Shown: positions 1 through 9,700, numbered from the stretch's first letter. The stretch is DNA of 64,000 nucleotides from Lysobacter sp. Root690 (GCF_001427785.1 NZ_LMHM01000013.1:134237-198236); one strand, 5' to 3'. The notes: generated by a model not told the origin, from the sequence alone. Numbers and translations are program-made.

Positions 1-340
1 TGACGCGGGCATGCGCCACACGGGACATCCATGTCCCGGTGGCACACGGCGTGCATCCTGCACGCCGCCCTCTGGGTGTGCTTTTGCTAACGCGGGTTCC
101 ATGCCTCGCAGCGCTGGATGAACTGCGTGACTTCAGACCCCAAGCCAAAGCCACATGGCTTCCTGTAGGAGCGGCGCAAGCCGCGACATCGTTCGATCAG
201 GTCGCGAAGATGGTTGCGGTCGGGCCAAGATCGTCGGTGGGGGAAAAGCGACTGCTAGCGAAACGCACCACCAAGAAAACCCCCGAGACCAACGCGCGGC
301 CTCGGGGTGGACCAAACCAGCCATGCCTGCGATGTAACGA
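1..340. other. Intergenic stretch with small palindromes and one REP copy
   Basis: I see no convincing gene here. It holds short hairpins: GGGACATCCATGTCCC near 23-38 and a GCGTGCA/TGCACGC stem near 50-66. A REP copy of the GTAGGAGCGGC family lies at about 163-188. The right end carries the terminator of the beta-helix gene, listed separately. Confidence 0.6.
275..308 (-). terminator. Probable rho-independent terminator of the beta-helix protein gene
   Basis: On the minus strand a CCCCGAG/CTCGGGG stem is followed by GTTTTC. It begins about 33 bases after the stop codon of the gene that ends at 341. The T tract is short and the loop long (about 13 nt), so its strength is uncertain. Confidence 0.5.
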
Positions 341-2617
341 TTACTGACAACTAGGCAGCGGCGTCCCGTCATCCCAGGCATTGCGCAACCACTTCAGCCC
401 CTCGCTGCCGTTGTACGCAATCGTCGGCGAATGATTGGCCGGACTGTTGTTGCCCACGTAACACGCGCTGCCCCATTGCGAATTGCGCACGAACCGGGTG
501 TCGCTGACTTCGATCACCACGCCCGAACCCAATCCGGAATCGTACGGCGCCAGGGTGTAACCGCCGCCAGCGAGCCGGCTTTCGCGGATGGTCAGGGTCG
601 ACCCCGCGCCCGGGCGATCGGCCCAGAACACCGCGGCGTTGCCGTAACCGGAGGCGTTGACCGGACGCGCGTCGATGTTGCTGTGCAGGATGCTGACGTG
701 GCCGACCTGGCCCGGCGAATAGAACTGCACCGCGTCCAGATGATCGTCGGGATAGAAGCAGGTGTTGTGGATCAGGCTGTCCTGGATCAGCACCGGTTCG
801 CCACCGCCGGTGATCAGCATGTCGTCGCCGTTGTGGTGCAGGTGGGCGCGGATCAGGGTGTAGCCGTTGTCGCCGGTGATCAGGCGGCGTCCGCCGTTGT
901 TGACCGCGGGGCAAGAGTCGGGGCCGACGTCGACATCCTTGAGTACCAGGTTGCGGATGTTGCGATTGTCGACGAAGCCTTTGATCCGGCTGTTGGTCAC
1001 GGTGACGTTGTTATGGCGGATGACCAGGTCGCCGGTGATCAGCAGGCCGTTGATGACCTGCCCGTCGCGGGTGCTGCTCAGATTGCCGTTGATCGTGGTC
1101 AACGCCTGGCCGGCCGGTACGCCGGTGCAGGCCGCGTTCGGGAACGCCGGGAACGGCGGGCAATTGCGCGTGCTGCCGGTTGGCGGGGTGGTGACGACGA
1201 TCGCCGACGAACGCGCCGATTCGTTGCCGGCGGCATCGACCGCGCTGACCCGGTAGCTGTAGCTCGTCTGCGGCTGCGCGCTGTCGTGCACGAACGCGGG
1301 CACATCGACTTCGCCCAGCGCTACCGGATTGGCGTCGACATAGACGCGGTAACGCACCGCGCTGGTGTCGTCGCTGCTGGCGTCCCAGTTCAACGATACG
1401 GTGGTCGCATCGCCGACGATCGCGCGCAAGCCGGTCGGCACGCTCGGCGCGGTGGTATCGCCGTCCAGTGGGGAGAATTCGACATCGACCCAGTAATTCG
1501 CCGAGCGCCAAGTCGCGTCCGGGAACGCGCTTTGCGCGCCGTAGCGGTAGTTGCCGTTGCCGCCGTCGCTGCCGTCGCGCAATGCGCGCAAGGGGCCGTT
1601 GGCGTAGTCGGCGACGGCGAAGTAATCCAGATCGGCCGAGTAATGGCCGCCGGGCGCGTAATACGACACCACGTAGGTCGTGTCGGCGACGATCCGCACC
1701 GGCGTGGCGAAGGCGACGCGCTGCCAGCCCGAGACTGTTTCGTCGACGAAGTTCGCGCGCGCCAGCAAGGCGCCGTCGTTGCTCCAAAGGTTGCCGACGT
1801 GGACGCCCGTATTGGCCGCGGCCTTGTAGAAGCGCACGCCCTTGATCCAGCCCGGTTGGACGCTGCGGAACCGCAGGCCCAGCTCGACCCCGCCGGTATC
1901 GGGGGCATCGACCACGGTCGGCACGGCGCTATCGTTCCACAGGCTCAGGCGGCCGGCTTCGAACGCGCGCACTTCGCGGATGTTGGTCCAGTACGAACTG
2001 TTGTGGGTGCAGTGCAATTGGCCGGTGATGCGCACCGCGCGCACTTCGCTCGGCGCGCCGCGGAAGGTGTAGGTGACGCCGGCGGTTTGCGAGGAGTCGT
2101 ACTGATACGCCGGCTCCAGGGTCCAACCGCTGTCGCGCCAGTCGCCGCTGAAGCTGTTGGAGAACTGCAGGGTAAGGCCCGCGCAGAAGGCGCCGTCGCC
2201 GCTGCTGTTCCAACTGCCGTGGACGATCTCGACCCGGTCGATGGTGCGCAGTCGGTCGCGCCACATCACTCCGGCGGCCTCGTAATTGTTGATCGGTTCG
2301 GGCTGGCCGCCGCTGAGGTCGACGTCGACCGTGTCGTCGCCGTCGTTGAGCAGCGGCGCGGCGACACGCACGCTGGTCGGCTCGGTTTCGCTGCGGCCGT
2401 CGGCGCCGGGCGTGAGCCCGTGCGCCCAACGGTAGGCGGTGCCGGCCGGCGCGATGTTCTGCGCGCCGGCCGAGCCGACGCACAGCAGCGCGGACAACGA
2501 CAAGACACACGCCGACAACAGGCGCACCGCATCGGTGCGGGTTCGGCTGCGTTCGGGAACTGCGAAACAGCGGCGCGCGCGGCAGCGCGCAGGCTCGGTG
2601 CCTGGGGTGGTGTGCAT
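341..2617 (-). CDS. Secreted DUF4082 / fibronectin III / right-handed beta-helix protein
   Basis: A large exported protein of 758 residues with no enzyme assignment. A hydrophobic signal segment ending in SAGAQ (about residues 31-53) follows a basic leader. The initiating codon may therefore be an internal GTG at about residue 31 instead of the ATG used here. Next comes a discoidin-like region (about 60-215), a DUF4082-type beta domain (about 220-380), one fibronectin type III domain (about 390-475, with SYSYRVSAVDAAGNES) and a C-terminal parallel beta-helix (about 515-745) rich in VTNSRIKG / LIHNTC-like turns. Beta-helices of this type often bind or cleave polysaccharides, but I see no specific lyase motif. 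It has its own downstream terminator and appears monocistronic. The domain names are recognised from sequence style, so the exact boundaries are approximate. Confidence 0.8.
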   Translation of the reverse strand: MHTTPGTEPARCRARRCFAVPERSRTRTDAVRLLSACVLSLSALLCVGSAGAQNIAPAGTAYRWAHGLTPGADGRSETEPTSVRVAAPLLNDGDDTVDVDLSGGQPEPINNYEAAGVMWRDRLRTIDRVEIVHGSWNSSGDGAFCAGLTLQFSNSFSGDWRDSGWTLEPAYQYDSSQTAGVTYTFRGAPSEVRAVRITGQLHCTHNSSYWTNIREVRAFEAGRLSLWNDSAVPTVVDAPDTGGVELGLRFRSVQPGWIKGVRFYKAAANTGVHVGNLWSNDGALLARANFVDETVSGWQRVAFATPVRIVADTTYVVSYYAPGGHYSADLDYFAVADYANGPLRALRDGSDGGNGNYRYGAQSAFPDATWRSANYWVDVEFSPLDGDTTAPSVPTGLRAIVGDATTVSLNWDASSDDTSAVRYRVYVDANPVALGEVDVPAFVHDSAQPQTSYSYRVSAVDAAGNESARSSAIVVTTPPTGSTRNCPPFPAFPNAACTGVPAGQALTTINGNLSSTRDGQVINGLLITGDLVIRHNNVTVTNSRIKGFVDNRNIRNLVLKDVDVGPDSCPAVNNGGRRLITGDNGYTLIRAHLHHNGDDMLITGGGEPVLIQDSLIHNTCFYPDDHLDAVQFYSPGQVGHVSILHSNIDARPVNASGYGNAAVFWADRPGAGSTLTIRESRLAGGGYTLAPYDSGLGSGVVIEVSDTRFVRNSQWGSACYVGNNSPANHSPTIAYNGSEGLKWLRNAWDDGTPLPSCQ

Positions 2618-2965
2618 GGGCGGATCTCGAGAATGGATCGCGATGACGCGGCGCGTCCAGGCGTGGGCGCGCCGTCGCTTGGACGGTGACGGTGCGGGAA
2701 CCGACTCGCTGAATTCCCGCGGCTAAGCTAGCGCCACGCAGGTCGGCGAAATTCGGGCGGCGGTCACCAAAATCCGCATCGATGACAAACGTCAGCGCGG
2801 CGGGCTGTTAGCGATGCCGGCGAAGCGTCGATTCGCGCATTACGGTCTGTGTGTTGTCATCGAGCGGGCATGACAACGCCCGCATGATGATGCGTCGCCG
2901 ATGCGATTGCGCGGGTTAGTGCGCGGCGACCGCGGTCGCCATGCGTGTCGCCGCGTTCGTGGTCG
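2618..2965. other. Intergenic gap without a recognised gene
   Basis: This stretch lies upstream of the beta-helix gene and downstream of the phosphodiesterase gene, both on the minus strand, so it should hold the beta-helix promoter. I see no clear -35/-10 pair, no convincing terminator and no coding region. Confidence 0.5.
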
Positions 2966-4219
2966 TCAGCGCCGCTCGGGATCACGCAACGCCGGCAGCA
3001 GCGGCGCGATATCGCCGTCGTTCCTGGCCGGGCGGATGCCGATCAGGCGCGCCAGCAGCGGATACACATCGACGTTGTCGAATGCGGGAATGGTCGCGCC
3101 GCGTTTGAACGCGGGGCCGCGGGCGACAAAGATCGCGCGCATCGACGGCAACGCCGGATCGAAACCGTGAGAGCCGCGGGTCTGGACCTTGGTCGCGCCG
3201 CGCAGCTTTTCGCCTTCGATCGCATCCCAGCCTTCGTGCATCTGACACACGATCGGCGGCACCCGCGGATGGGTGCCGTAATGCCAGCGCGCCGGCAGCT
3301 CGCTCTTGCGCCAGCAGTCGTATTGCGCGTGCGCGCCGAGCAGGCGACGCTCGACCTGGGCTTCGAAGCCGGGATTTGGGGCGATGCCGATCGACTGGCC
3401 GACCGAAGTCACCACGGCCTGCTCGGGGGTGACCATGTCCTCGACCGCGATGCGATGGCCCGGTACCACTTCGGCCATGCCGTGGTCGGACACGACGATC
3501 AAGTTGACGTGTTCGAGTTGATCGCGCGCGGACAGACCGTCGAGCAGACGGCCGATCGCCGCGTCGATGCGCACCATTGCCTCACGCGCTTCGGGCGAAT
3601 TCGGACCGTGCTCGTGGCCTTCGTGATCGAGCGCGTCGAAGTACAAGGTCGCCACGTGCGGTCGGGTCGAGGCCGGTTCGCCGAGCCAGCCCAGCACCTC
3701 GTCGACGCGCGCGTTTTCATCGACCTTGGCGTCGAACGGGCGCCATCGGTTCGGGCGCAGGCCGTGGATCGGCGCTTCGCTGCCCGGCCAGAACAAGGTC
3801 GCGCTGCGCAGGCCGGCTTTTTGCGCGCCGATCCAGATCGGTTCGCCGCCGCTCCACCAGCGGGTATCGCCGACCGCATCGCGATCGGCGACCTTGAACT
3901 TGCCGATGGCCGCGTCGCTCATGCTGTTGTGGATCACGCCGTGGTGGTCCGGACGCAGGCCGGTGACCAGGGTGTAGTGATTGGGAAAGGTCAGCGACGG
4001 GTAGGACGGGGTCATCCATTGCGCGCGCACGCCGTCGCCGGCCAGCCGTTCCAGGTTCGGGGTCTGGCCGAGTTCGAAATAACTCGCGCGAAAGCCGTCG
4101 ATCGAAATCAGCAGCAGGGGCGTGTCGGCCGGCGGCGCCTCGGGGCGAGTCGGCGAAGAGCAGGCGGCGAGGGCGAAAACGAGCAGGGCGGCGCTGGCCG
4201 CGGTAAGAATCGAGCGCAT
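2966..4219 (-). CDS. Nucleotide pyrophosphatase/phosphodiesterase (NPP family) lipoprotein
   Basis: Alkaline-phosphatase-superfamily phosphodiesterase of 417 residues, probably cleaving nucleotides or other phosphodiesters in the periplasm. The lipobox LAAC (cysteine 20) predicts a lipoprotein. The bimetal site of NPP enzymes is complete: D41 (SIDGF), the nucleophile T77 in PSLTFPNHYTLVTG, D198/H202 (DHEGH), D245/H246 (VSDHGM) and H351 (GSHGFD). The layout closely matches the structurally studied Xanthomonas NPP. The substrate is not visible from sequence. It is transcribed away from the small exported-protein gene at 4389 and seems to be a single gene. Confidence 0.92.
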   Translation of the reverse strand: MRSILTAASAALLVFALAACSSPTRPEAPPADTPLLLISIDGFRASYFELGQTPNLERLAGDGVRAQWMTPSYPSLTFPNHYTLVTGLRPDHHGVIHNSMSDAAIGKFKVADRDAVGDTRWWSGGEPIWIGAQKAGLRSATLFWPGSEAPIHGLRPNRWRPFDAKVDENARVDEVLGWLGEPASTRPHVATLYFDALDHEGHEHGPNSPEAREAMVRIDAAIGRLLDGLSARDQLEHVNLIVVSDHGMAEVVPGHRIAVEDMVTPEQAVVTSVGQSIGIAPNPGFEAQVERRLLGAHAQYDCWRKSELPARWHYGTHPRVPPIVCQMHEGWDAIEGEKLRGATKVQTRGSHGFDPALPSMRAIFVARGPAFKRGATIPAFDNVDVYPLLARLIGIRPARNDGDIAPLLPALRDPERR

Positions 4220-4388
4220 CGCGACATGATAGCCGGCGCCGATGGCCGGCCTGTGTCACCGCATCGGCGGCGCGCGCCGCGCGGCGAATCGCCAGGATCG
4301 GCACGGGGCGCTCGGCATGACTTCCGTCGCTGGCGGGGACACGGCGCGCGGCCGATAGTGATCGCGGGATCCTGTCGCGAGTTCCGCC

Positions 4389-4943
4389 ATGCGCCGCATC
4401 GTTCGCACCGTCTGCCTGCTGGGCTCGTTGAGCGTATCGGTCGCGGCCGCGCAGACGCCGCCCGCGCCACCCGCGCCGCCGTCGCCGCAACTGAGCGCGG
4501 ACGAATGCGCGGTGTGGGCGCGCGAGCTGGGATTCGCCCGCTCCATCGTCGAACACGACCGCAAGGCCTTTGCCGAGCATGTGCATGAACAGGCCGCGTT
4601 CGGCGCCGGTCGCGCCCAGCCCACGCGGGGCCGCGACCGCATCGTTGAAGAGTGGGCGGGCCTGATCGAAGGCAAGCGCCTGCGCCTGCGCTGGTATCCG
4701 ACCCGGGTCACCATCGCCGGCGCGCCCGACATCGCCTGGTCGAGTGGGCCGGCGCTGTATCAGACGCTCGAGCCCGGCGCGCAGCCGCGTTACGCGATCG
4801 GCGCCTATCAATCGGTCTGGCAGCGCGGCGCGGACGGGGTGTGGCGGGTGTTGTTCGATGACGGCATCGTGCCGCGGCCGGCGACCGAGGCCGAGGCGAT
4901 GGCGTTCCAGAGCGGCCGCCGCGAGACCTGTCCACAACGCTGA
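4389..4943 (+). CDS. Exported protein with NTF2-like (DUF4440-type) fold
   Basis: A 184-residue protein with a signal peptide (about residues 1-22, ending AAAQ) and a proline-rich linker. The body looks like the SnoaL/DUF4440 NTF2-like family: an acidic N-terminal helix (DECAVWARELGFARSIVEHD), GRDRIVEEW and a closing sheet (YAIGAYQSVWQ...GVWRVLFDDG). Such domains occur in ketosteroid isomerase-like enzymes and in non-enzymatic binding proteins, and no catalytic residue can be named here. It is followed by another small exported protein at 5044, about 100 bases downstream on the same strand. Confidence 0.75.
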   Translation: MRRIVRTVCLLGSLSVSVAAAQTPPAPPAPPSPQLSADECAVWARELGFARSIVEHDRKAFAEHVHEQAAFGAGRAQPTRGRDRIVEEWAGLIEGKRLRLRWYPTRVTIAGAPDIAWSSGPALYQTLEPGAQPRYAIGAYQSVWQRGADGVWRVLFDDGIVPRPATEAEAMAFQSGRRETCPQR

Positions 4944-5043
4944 CAACCGGCTAAACGGCGCGCATGACACTCGCGTCATGCCGATGCGGCCGGCGTATGG
5001 TGATGGAGCCCTTTCCCAACCCTGTTCGTACAGGAGGCGCTTC

Positions 5044-5376
5044 ATGAAACGTCTGATGCTCGCCACGGCGTTGAGCGCATTCGCGTTCGTCGCCGCGGCG
5101 CAAACCCCCAATGTGCAAGCTCCGGTCGAAACCGCGGCGCAGCCGGCCGTGCAGGCCGATGTACGCGTCGATGCCAACGCCGACACCCAGGCGCAACCGG
5201 CGAAGAAAAAACTCAGCGACGCGTACTGCCTGCGCCAGACCGGCTCGCGCATCCAGTCCAAGGCCAAGCAGGACTGCGCCGCTCACGGCCGCAGCTACAG
5301 CCGTGACGATATCAACGGCACCGGCGAGGTCGATGTCGCCAGCGCGCTGCGCAAGCTCGATCCGGCCGTGCACTGA
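5044..5376 (+). CDS. Small exported protein of unknown function
   Basis: A 110-residue protein starting at the ATG preceded by AGGAGG with ideal spacing. It has a signal peptide (MKRLMLATALSAFAFVAAAQ), a low-complexity linker rich in A, Q, V and D, and a short conserved-looking tail with two cysteines (AYCLRQTGSR, KQDCAAHGRSYSRDDI). The two cysteines could pair after export. I do not recognise the family. A strong terminator follows at about 5443. Confidence 0.75.
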   Translation: MKRLMLATALSAFAFVAAAQTPNVQAPVETAAQPAVQADVRVDANADTQAQPAKKKLSDAYCLRQTGSRIQSKAKQDCAAHGRSYSRDDINGTGEVDVASALRKLDPAVH

Positions 5377-5442
5377 GGCCGCGCTCGCGCGGTAAGCAGT
5401 AACCGTTTCGCTTAACTTCTGGTCCGACTCTGGATCGATCGA

Positions 5443-5471
5443 ACGCCCGGCTCGTGCCGGGCGTCTTTTTG
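5443..5471 (+). terminator. Rho-independent terminator
   Basis: A nine-base-pair stem ACGCCCGGC/GCCGGGCGT with a four-base loop is followed by CTTTTT. It lies 66 bases after the stop of the small exported protein and faces the convergent protease gene that ends at 5514. Confidence 0.9.
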
Positions 5472-5513
5472 TCCGCGGCCGGGCTTGTCCGGCGCGGCCC
5501 GCACGAGCGACGG

Positions 5514-6503
5514 TCAGCGTTCGAACACCGCCATGCCGCTCGGGTAATCGACGCTGATCTTCAAGCTCGAAAACGCGTTGCCGCCGATCGCACCGTCGAC
5601 GCGCCGGTCCATCCACTGCGACATGAACTCGTGGAAATTCTTGTCCGGCCGCTCGGCGAACCAGACCGGGCCGACGCGGTAGCCGCCGACCTGCACCTGC
5701 GGCACCTCGATGATGCGCACGCGTCCGTCGCCATCGGCCTTTTCGATCACCCGCCATCGCGGATGGCGCTCGCGCCAGCGTTGCAACACGTCGCTGGTGA
5801 TGAAGCTGCCGGCGCGCACGGTCGGGCCGCCGTCGAGTTCGCGCGCGGCCTGCGCGCTCAGACGCAGGCTCGCGCCGGTATCGAACAGCAGTTGCAGGGT
5901 TTCGCCTTCGATCCGCACCGGAATGCGCGGGAAATGCGTGGTCGCTTTGCCGTCCGCGTCTTTCTGAAATCCCAGTCTGACCCGATGCCTGGCCGCGACC
6001 CGCGGCAGCGCGTTCGCGGGCAGCAGGCGCAGCTCGCCGCGCGGGTAGTCGAACTGCCAGCTGCGTCCGCCGAACCAATCCGCGCCGAGCATGCCGTCGC
6101 CCAGGTGCCGGACCTGATCGGGCGGCGCCTGCATCAGCGGCACGCGGTGTTCGCTGCGCAGCGAGGCGGGAATCCAGGCGCCGGCCTGGAATTGCGGCCA
6201 GCTCACCAATTGCGGCTGCTCGCGCGATGCGTTCGGATCGGGCGTCACGCCCAGCGCCTTGGCGCCGGTCTCGGTGAACAGCAGGCCGCCGCCGGTGTCG
6301 GAAAACAGGCGCAGCGCGCGGCCGTCGGCCAGTTTCGGATGCAGGTAGAACAAGCCGGCTTCGAGCGTCGCCGGCAAGGTCAGCGGTTTGCCGTCGGCGA
6401 TTGGCGGCGGCGTCTGCGCCAGCGCGGGAATCAAGGTCGACGCGGCGGTCATCATCATCATCGCCAGCGTGGCGCGCGGACGGGGCTCGGAGCGTGCGGG
6501 CAT
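5514..6503 (-). CDS. Exported retropepsin-like aspartic protease with two DTG domains
   Basis: Probable periplasmic aspartyl protease of 329 residues. The start is placed at [10 protein letters not shown] because a signal peptide ending ALAQ (residue 30) then fits. Longer in-frame extension exists upstream but lacks signal character. Two retropepsin-like units are visible. The first has [11 protein letters not shown] (D69) and closes with DGMLGADWF...[12 protein letters not shown]. The second has [12 protein letters not shown] (D208) and closes with [11 protein letters not shown]...[10 protein letters not shown]. The parallel layout suggests internal duplication, giving a single-chain two-aspartate enzyme. 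Target proteins are unknown. It is convergent with the exported-protein genes to its left. Confidence 0.8.
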   Translation of the reverse strand: MPARSEPRPRATLAMMMMTAASTLIPALAQTPPPIADGKPLTLPATLEAGLFYLHPKLADGRALRLFSDTGGGLLFTETGAKALGVTPDPNASREQPQLVSWPQFQAGAWIPASLRSEHRVPLMQAPPDQVRHLGDGMLGADWFGGRSWQFDYPRGELRLLPANALPRVAARHRVRLGFQKDADGKATTHFPRIPVRIEGETLQLLFDTGASLRLSAQAARELDGGPTVRAGSFITSDVLQRWRERHPRWRVIEKADGDGRVRIIEVPQVQVGGYRVGPVWFAERPDKNFHEFMSQWMDRRVDGAIGGNAFSSLKISVDYPSGMAVFER

Positions 6504-6737
6504 CGTGCAATATCCTGTTCGGGGTGCCGCGACTTTGGCGTCGCGCGGTCGCGGCAGGCAGTGCCGAATGTAGGCCAACCTTTGACCCAGATCCGGACAG
6601 GTTGTGCGGATCGAACCGATGGTCGCGATCGGAGCAGCCAATCGGTACGGACCGGTCAATCCGGAGCCGGTGCGAAGTCCGTGATAGCGAGGTGTCGCGA
6701 AGAAGGGTTGGTCGCGATCCGGACCGGCGCCGCGGCT

Positions 6738-7319
6738 TCAGACCTCGATGCCCTGCAGCAAGCGCGCCAGCGAGGCCTGATAGAAACGCCGGAATTCGCG
6801 CTCGTCGTAACTGAAACGGCCGGCCCGGTACAGCACGATCAGGCCGTGCGTATGCGCCCACAAGGTCATCGCGATATCCCAGGCGTCGCCGGGACGCAGG
6901 CGTCCGGCCTGCTGCGCTTCGATCACCACGTCGGCGACCACGTTCAAGGTCGGCGAGCGGCGCGCGCGAAAATCCTCGGGAAAGCGCCGCGCCTGTTCGC
7001 GCGGCATCGAGAAGGCGTGATCGAACAGATGCGGATGCGCCAATGCGTAGTCGAGGTAGATCTGCTGAATCGCCAGCAGTCGCGCGATCACGTCGCCGCC
7101 TTCGTTGCGCGCGCTCCAGTGGCGGGAGATTTCCTGGAAGCTGTCGTCGCTGATCCGCTGCAACAGCGCTTCGCGATTGGGGAAATGACGATAGATCGCC
7201 ATCGGCGTCAGCCCGACGGCCTGGGCGATGCGGCGCATGCTGATCGCCTGCGCGCCGCCACGTTCGAACAGCGCGCGCGCGGCGCGCAGGATGCGATCGG
7301 CGGTGGCGGGCGCGCTCAT
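6738..7319 (-). CDS. TetR-family transcriptional regulator
   Basis: A 193-residue repressor-type protein. The N-terminal helix-turn-helix is typical: [16 protein letters not shown], then [20 protein letters not shown] (about 8-46). The helical C-terminal domain resembles the WHG subgroup ([21 protein letters not shown], about 145-166). The ligand is unknown. It is divergent from hutU across 144 bases. An imperfect palindrome directly against its start codon suggests autoregulation. TetR regulators are not the usual histidine-utilisation regulator (HutC is GntR-type), so a role in hutU control is only a possibility. Confidence 0.9.
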   Translation of the reverse strand: MSAPATADRILRAARALFERGGAQAISMRRIAQAVGLTPMAIYRHFPNREALLQRISDDSFQEISRHWSARNEGGDVIARLLAIQQIYLDYALAHPHLFDHAFSMPREQARRFPEDFRARRSPTLNVVADVVIEAQQAGRLRPGDAWDIAMTLWAHTHGLIVLYRAGRFSYDEREFRRFYQASLARLLQGIEV

Positions 7320-7320
7320 G

Positions 7321-7335
7321 TGTACAGCGTATACA
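7321..7335. promoter_or_regulatory. Candidate operator of the TetR-family regulator
   Basis: TGTACAGCGTATACA is an imperfect palindrome (5 of 7 pairs match) lying one base upstream of the TetR start codon. A repressor bound here would cover its ribosome binding site. This is inference from position and symmetry. Confidence 0.45.
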
Positions 7336-7463
7336 TTTTCGCTCCGGCGCGACAGTTTCGGGCGCTAACCCCGCTTTGCCGCCGCTCGCGGCGCTGCCGG
7401 CGCTGGCGAGCGGCTGGAACGCGGCGCGATAATTCGAGTCTCTTTCGCGCATCGGAAACCGCC

Positions 7464-9134
7464 ATGTCCGCAGCCACTCGCAACGATCCCACCCGCGTCA
7501 TCCGCGCCCCGCGCGGCAGCGAGAAGAGCTGCAAGTCCTGGCTCAGCGAAGCCGCGTTCCGGATGATCCAGAACAACCTGGACCCGGACGTGGCCGAGAA
7601 CCCGGCCGAACTGGTGGTCTACGGCGGCATCGGCCGCGCCGCACGCGACTGGCCCTCGTTCGATGCGATCCTGAAATCGCTGCGCGAACTGGAGGACAAC
7701 GAGACTTTGTTGATCCAGTCGGGCAAGCCGGTCGGTGTGTTTCCGACTCACGCCGATGCGCCGCGGGTGCTGTTGGCGAATTCCAACCTGGTGCCGCATT
7801 GGGCGACTTGGGAACACTTCAACGAGCTCGATAAGAAGGGCTTGATGATGTACGGCCAGATGACCGCCGGCAGCTGGATCTATATCGGCTCGCAGGGCAT
7901 CGTCCAGGGCACGTACGAAACCTTCGTCGAGATGGGCCGCCAGCACTACGGCGGCGATCTGACCGGCAAGTGGATCCTGACCGCCGGGCTGGGCGGCATG
8001 GGCGGCGCACAGCCGCTGGCCGCGTCGCTAGCCGGCGCGTGTTCGCTCAACATCGAATGCAAACAGAGCAGCATCGACATGCGCCTGCGCACGCGTTACG
8101 TCGATGAGCAGGCGAGCGATCTCGACGATGCGCTCGCGCGTATCGCGAAGTACACCGCCGCGGGCGAAGCCAAGTCGATCGCGTTGCTAGGCAACGCCGC
8201 CGACGTGCTGCCGGAACTGGTGCGTCGCGGCGTGCGTCCCGATGCGGTCACCGATCAGACCAGCGCGCACGATCCGGTGCACGGCTATCTGCCGATCGGC
8301 TGGACGGTCGAGCGCTGGCTGGCCGAGCAGAAGAGCGATCCGCAGGGCGTGAGCGACGCGGCCAAGAAATCGATGCGGGTGCACGTCGAAGCGATGCTCG
8401 CGTTCCAGCAGCAGGGCATCCCGACCTTCGATTACGGCAACAACATCCGCCAGATGGCGCAGGACGAAGGCTGCGAAAACGCCTTCGATTTCCCCGGTTT
8501 CGTGCCGGCCTATGTGCGTCCGCTGTTCTGCCGCGGCGTCGGTCCGTTCCGCTGGGTCGCGCTCAGCGGCGATCCGGAGGACATCTACAAGACCGACGCC
8601 AAGGTCAAGGAACTGATCGCCGACGACGCGCACCTGCACCGTTGGCTGGACATGGCGCGCGAGCGCATCAGCTTCCAGGGGCTGCCGGCTCGCATCTGCT
8701 GGGTCGGCCTGGGCCTGCGCCACAAGCTCGGCCTGGCGTTCAACGAGATGGTGCGCAACGGCGAGTTGAAGGCGCCGATCGTGATCGGCCGCGATCACCT
8801 CGACAGCGGTTCGGTGGCCTCGCCCAATCGCGAAACCGAAGCGATGAAGGACGGCAGCGACGCGGTCAGCGACTGGCCCTTGCTCAACGCCATGCTCAAC
8901 GTCGCCGGCGGCGCGACGTGGGTTTCGCTGCACCACGGCGGCGGCGTCGGCATGGGCTATTCGCAGCACTCCGGCGTGGTCATCGTCTGCGACGGCAGCG
9001 AGGAAGCCGACAAGCGCATCGCGCGAGTGCTGTGGAACGATCCGGGCACCGGCGTGATGCGTCATGCCGATGCGGGCTATGAGATCGCGCAGCAGTGCGC
9101 GAAGGAACAGGGCTTGAAGCTGCCGATGCTGTAA
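7464..9134 (+). CDS. hutU: Urocanate hydratase
   Basis: Converts urocanate to 4-imidazolone-5-propionate, the second step of histidine degradation, in the cytoplasm with tightly bound NAD+. It is 556 residues, the normal length. Recognisable landmarks are the N-terminal [22 protein letters not shown], the NAD-binding [10 protein letters not shown] (about 180-190), and the conserved C-terminal block with [14 protein letters not shown] and [18 protein letters not shown]. The start is the ATG preceded by GGAAA. No hutH, hutI or hutG lies in the window, so hutU is separated from the rest of the pathway here. A strong terminator follows. Confidence 0.97.
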   Translation: MSAATRNDPTRVIRAPRGSEKSCKSWLSEAAFRMIQNNLDPDVAENPAELVVYGGIGRAARDWPSFDAILKSLRELEDNETLLIQSGKPVGVFPTHADAPRVLLANSNLVPHWATWEHFNELDKKGLMMYGQMTAGSWIYIGSQGIVQGTYETFVEMGRQHYGGDLTGKWILTAGLGGMGGAQPLAASLAGACSLNIECKQSSIDMRLRTRYVDEQASDLDDALARIAKYTAAGEAKSIALLGNAADVLPELVRRGVRPDAVTDQTSAHDPVHGYLPIGWTVERWLAEQKSDPQGVSDAAKKSMRVHVEAMLAFQQQGIPTFDYGNNIRQMAQDEGCENAFDFPGFVPAYVRPLFCRGVGPFRWVALSGDPEDIYKTDAKVKELIADDAHLHRWLDMARERISFQGLPARICWVGLGLRHKLGLAFNEMVRNGELKAPIVIGRDHLDSGSVASPNRETEAMKDGSDAVSDWPLLNAMLNVAGGATWVSLHHGGGVGMGYSQHSGVVIVCDGSEEADKRIARVLWNDPGTGVMRHADAGYEIAQQCAKEQGLKLPML

Positions 9135-9157
9135 GCGCTGCGGTTTGTCGCGGATCG

Positions 9158-9187
9158 AAACGGCCCGGATTTCCGGGCCGTTTTTTT
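9158..9187 (+). terminator. Rho-independent terminator after hutU
   Basis: A GC-rich eleven-base-pair stem (AAACGGCCCGG/CCGGGCCGTTT) with an ATTT loop ends in a run of seven T. It starts about 24 bases after the hutU stop. Confidence 0.95.
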
Positions 9188-9256
9188 ATCGGGACTTTGT
9201 TACTGGAACAGTTCCGCTGGCGGCGTGATGGCGCAGGCGAAACCACCTCGCGCCGC

Positions 9257-9700
9257 TCAGCCCGGCGCGTTTTCCGGCGGCTGCGTCCACTCGATTTCGA
9301 GCCGGTTCCATTGCCCGGGAAACAGTTCGCCGTCGATCGATGCGCGGCGGATTTCGCCGTGACGGCGCACGGTCTGCGTCGCGAGCCGGTCGATGGCCTT
9401 GTCGAGCAGGGCTTCCAGCTCGTTGTAGCGCGGGTCGAAATGCCCGTACTTCGGATGCGAGTCGGCGCTCAGCCGGCCGGCGTGGGCTTCGGTTTCCCAG
9501 CGTTGCCAGATCGCCCAGTGCTCCTGCGCCCAGGCGAAGGTTTCCTCGTCGATCGGGGTGATGTCGAACAGATCGCCGTAGATGCCGAGTTCGTCATCGA
9601 ACACGCAGGAGAAGTAGTGCGGGCGGCCGTCGTGGTCGGCGACGCCGGTACGCGGGCCGTCCGCGTAATCCCAGATCATGCGCAGGGGTTCGTAGGCCAT
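9257..9700 (-). CDS. Hypothetical protein, conserved-looking, aromatic-rich
   Basis: A 147-residue soluble protein beginning MAYEPLRMIWDYADGPRTG. A longer start at 9760 is possible but its extension looks non-coding. The sequence is rich in W, Y and D (EETFAWAQEHWAIWQRWETE, YNELEALLDKAIDRL). It has no signal peptide, membrane segment or known motif that I recognise. Codon use is like its neighbours, which supports a real gene. It stands alone between the hutU terminator and a small membrane-protein gene. Confidence 0.7.
   Translation of the reverse strand: MAYEPLRMIWDYADGPRTGVADHDGRPHYFSCVFDDELGIYGDLFDITPIDEETFAWAQEHWAIWQRWETEAHAGRLSADSHPKYGHFDPRYNELEALLDKAIDRLATQTVRRHGEIRRASIDGELFPGQWNRLEIEWTQPPENAPG

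Noticed and set aside
431-2689. Long plus-strand reading frame opposite the beta-helix gene
   Set aside because: It is antisense to a clear multi-domain protein, has no recognisable domain, and is rich in R, A and V as expected from GC3-biased DNA read on the wrong strand.
2945-4588. Plus-strand frame across the phosphodiesterase gene
   Set aside because: It overlaps the complete NPP active site on the minus strand and continues through unrelated sequence.
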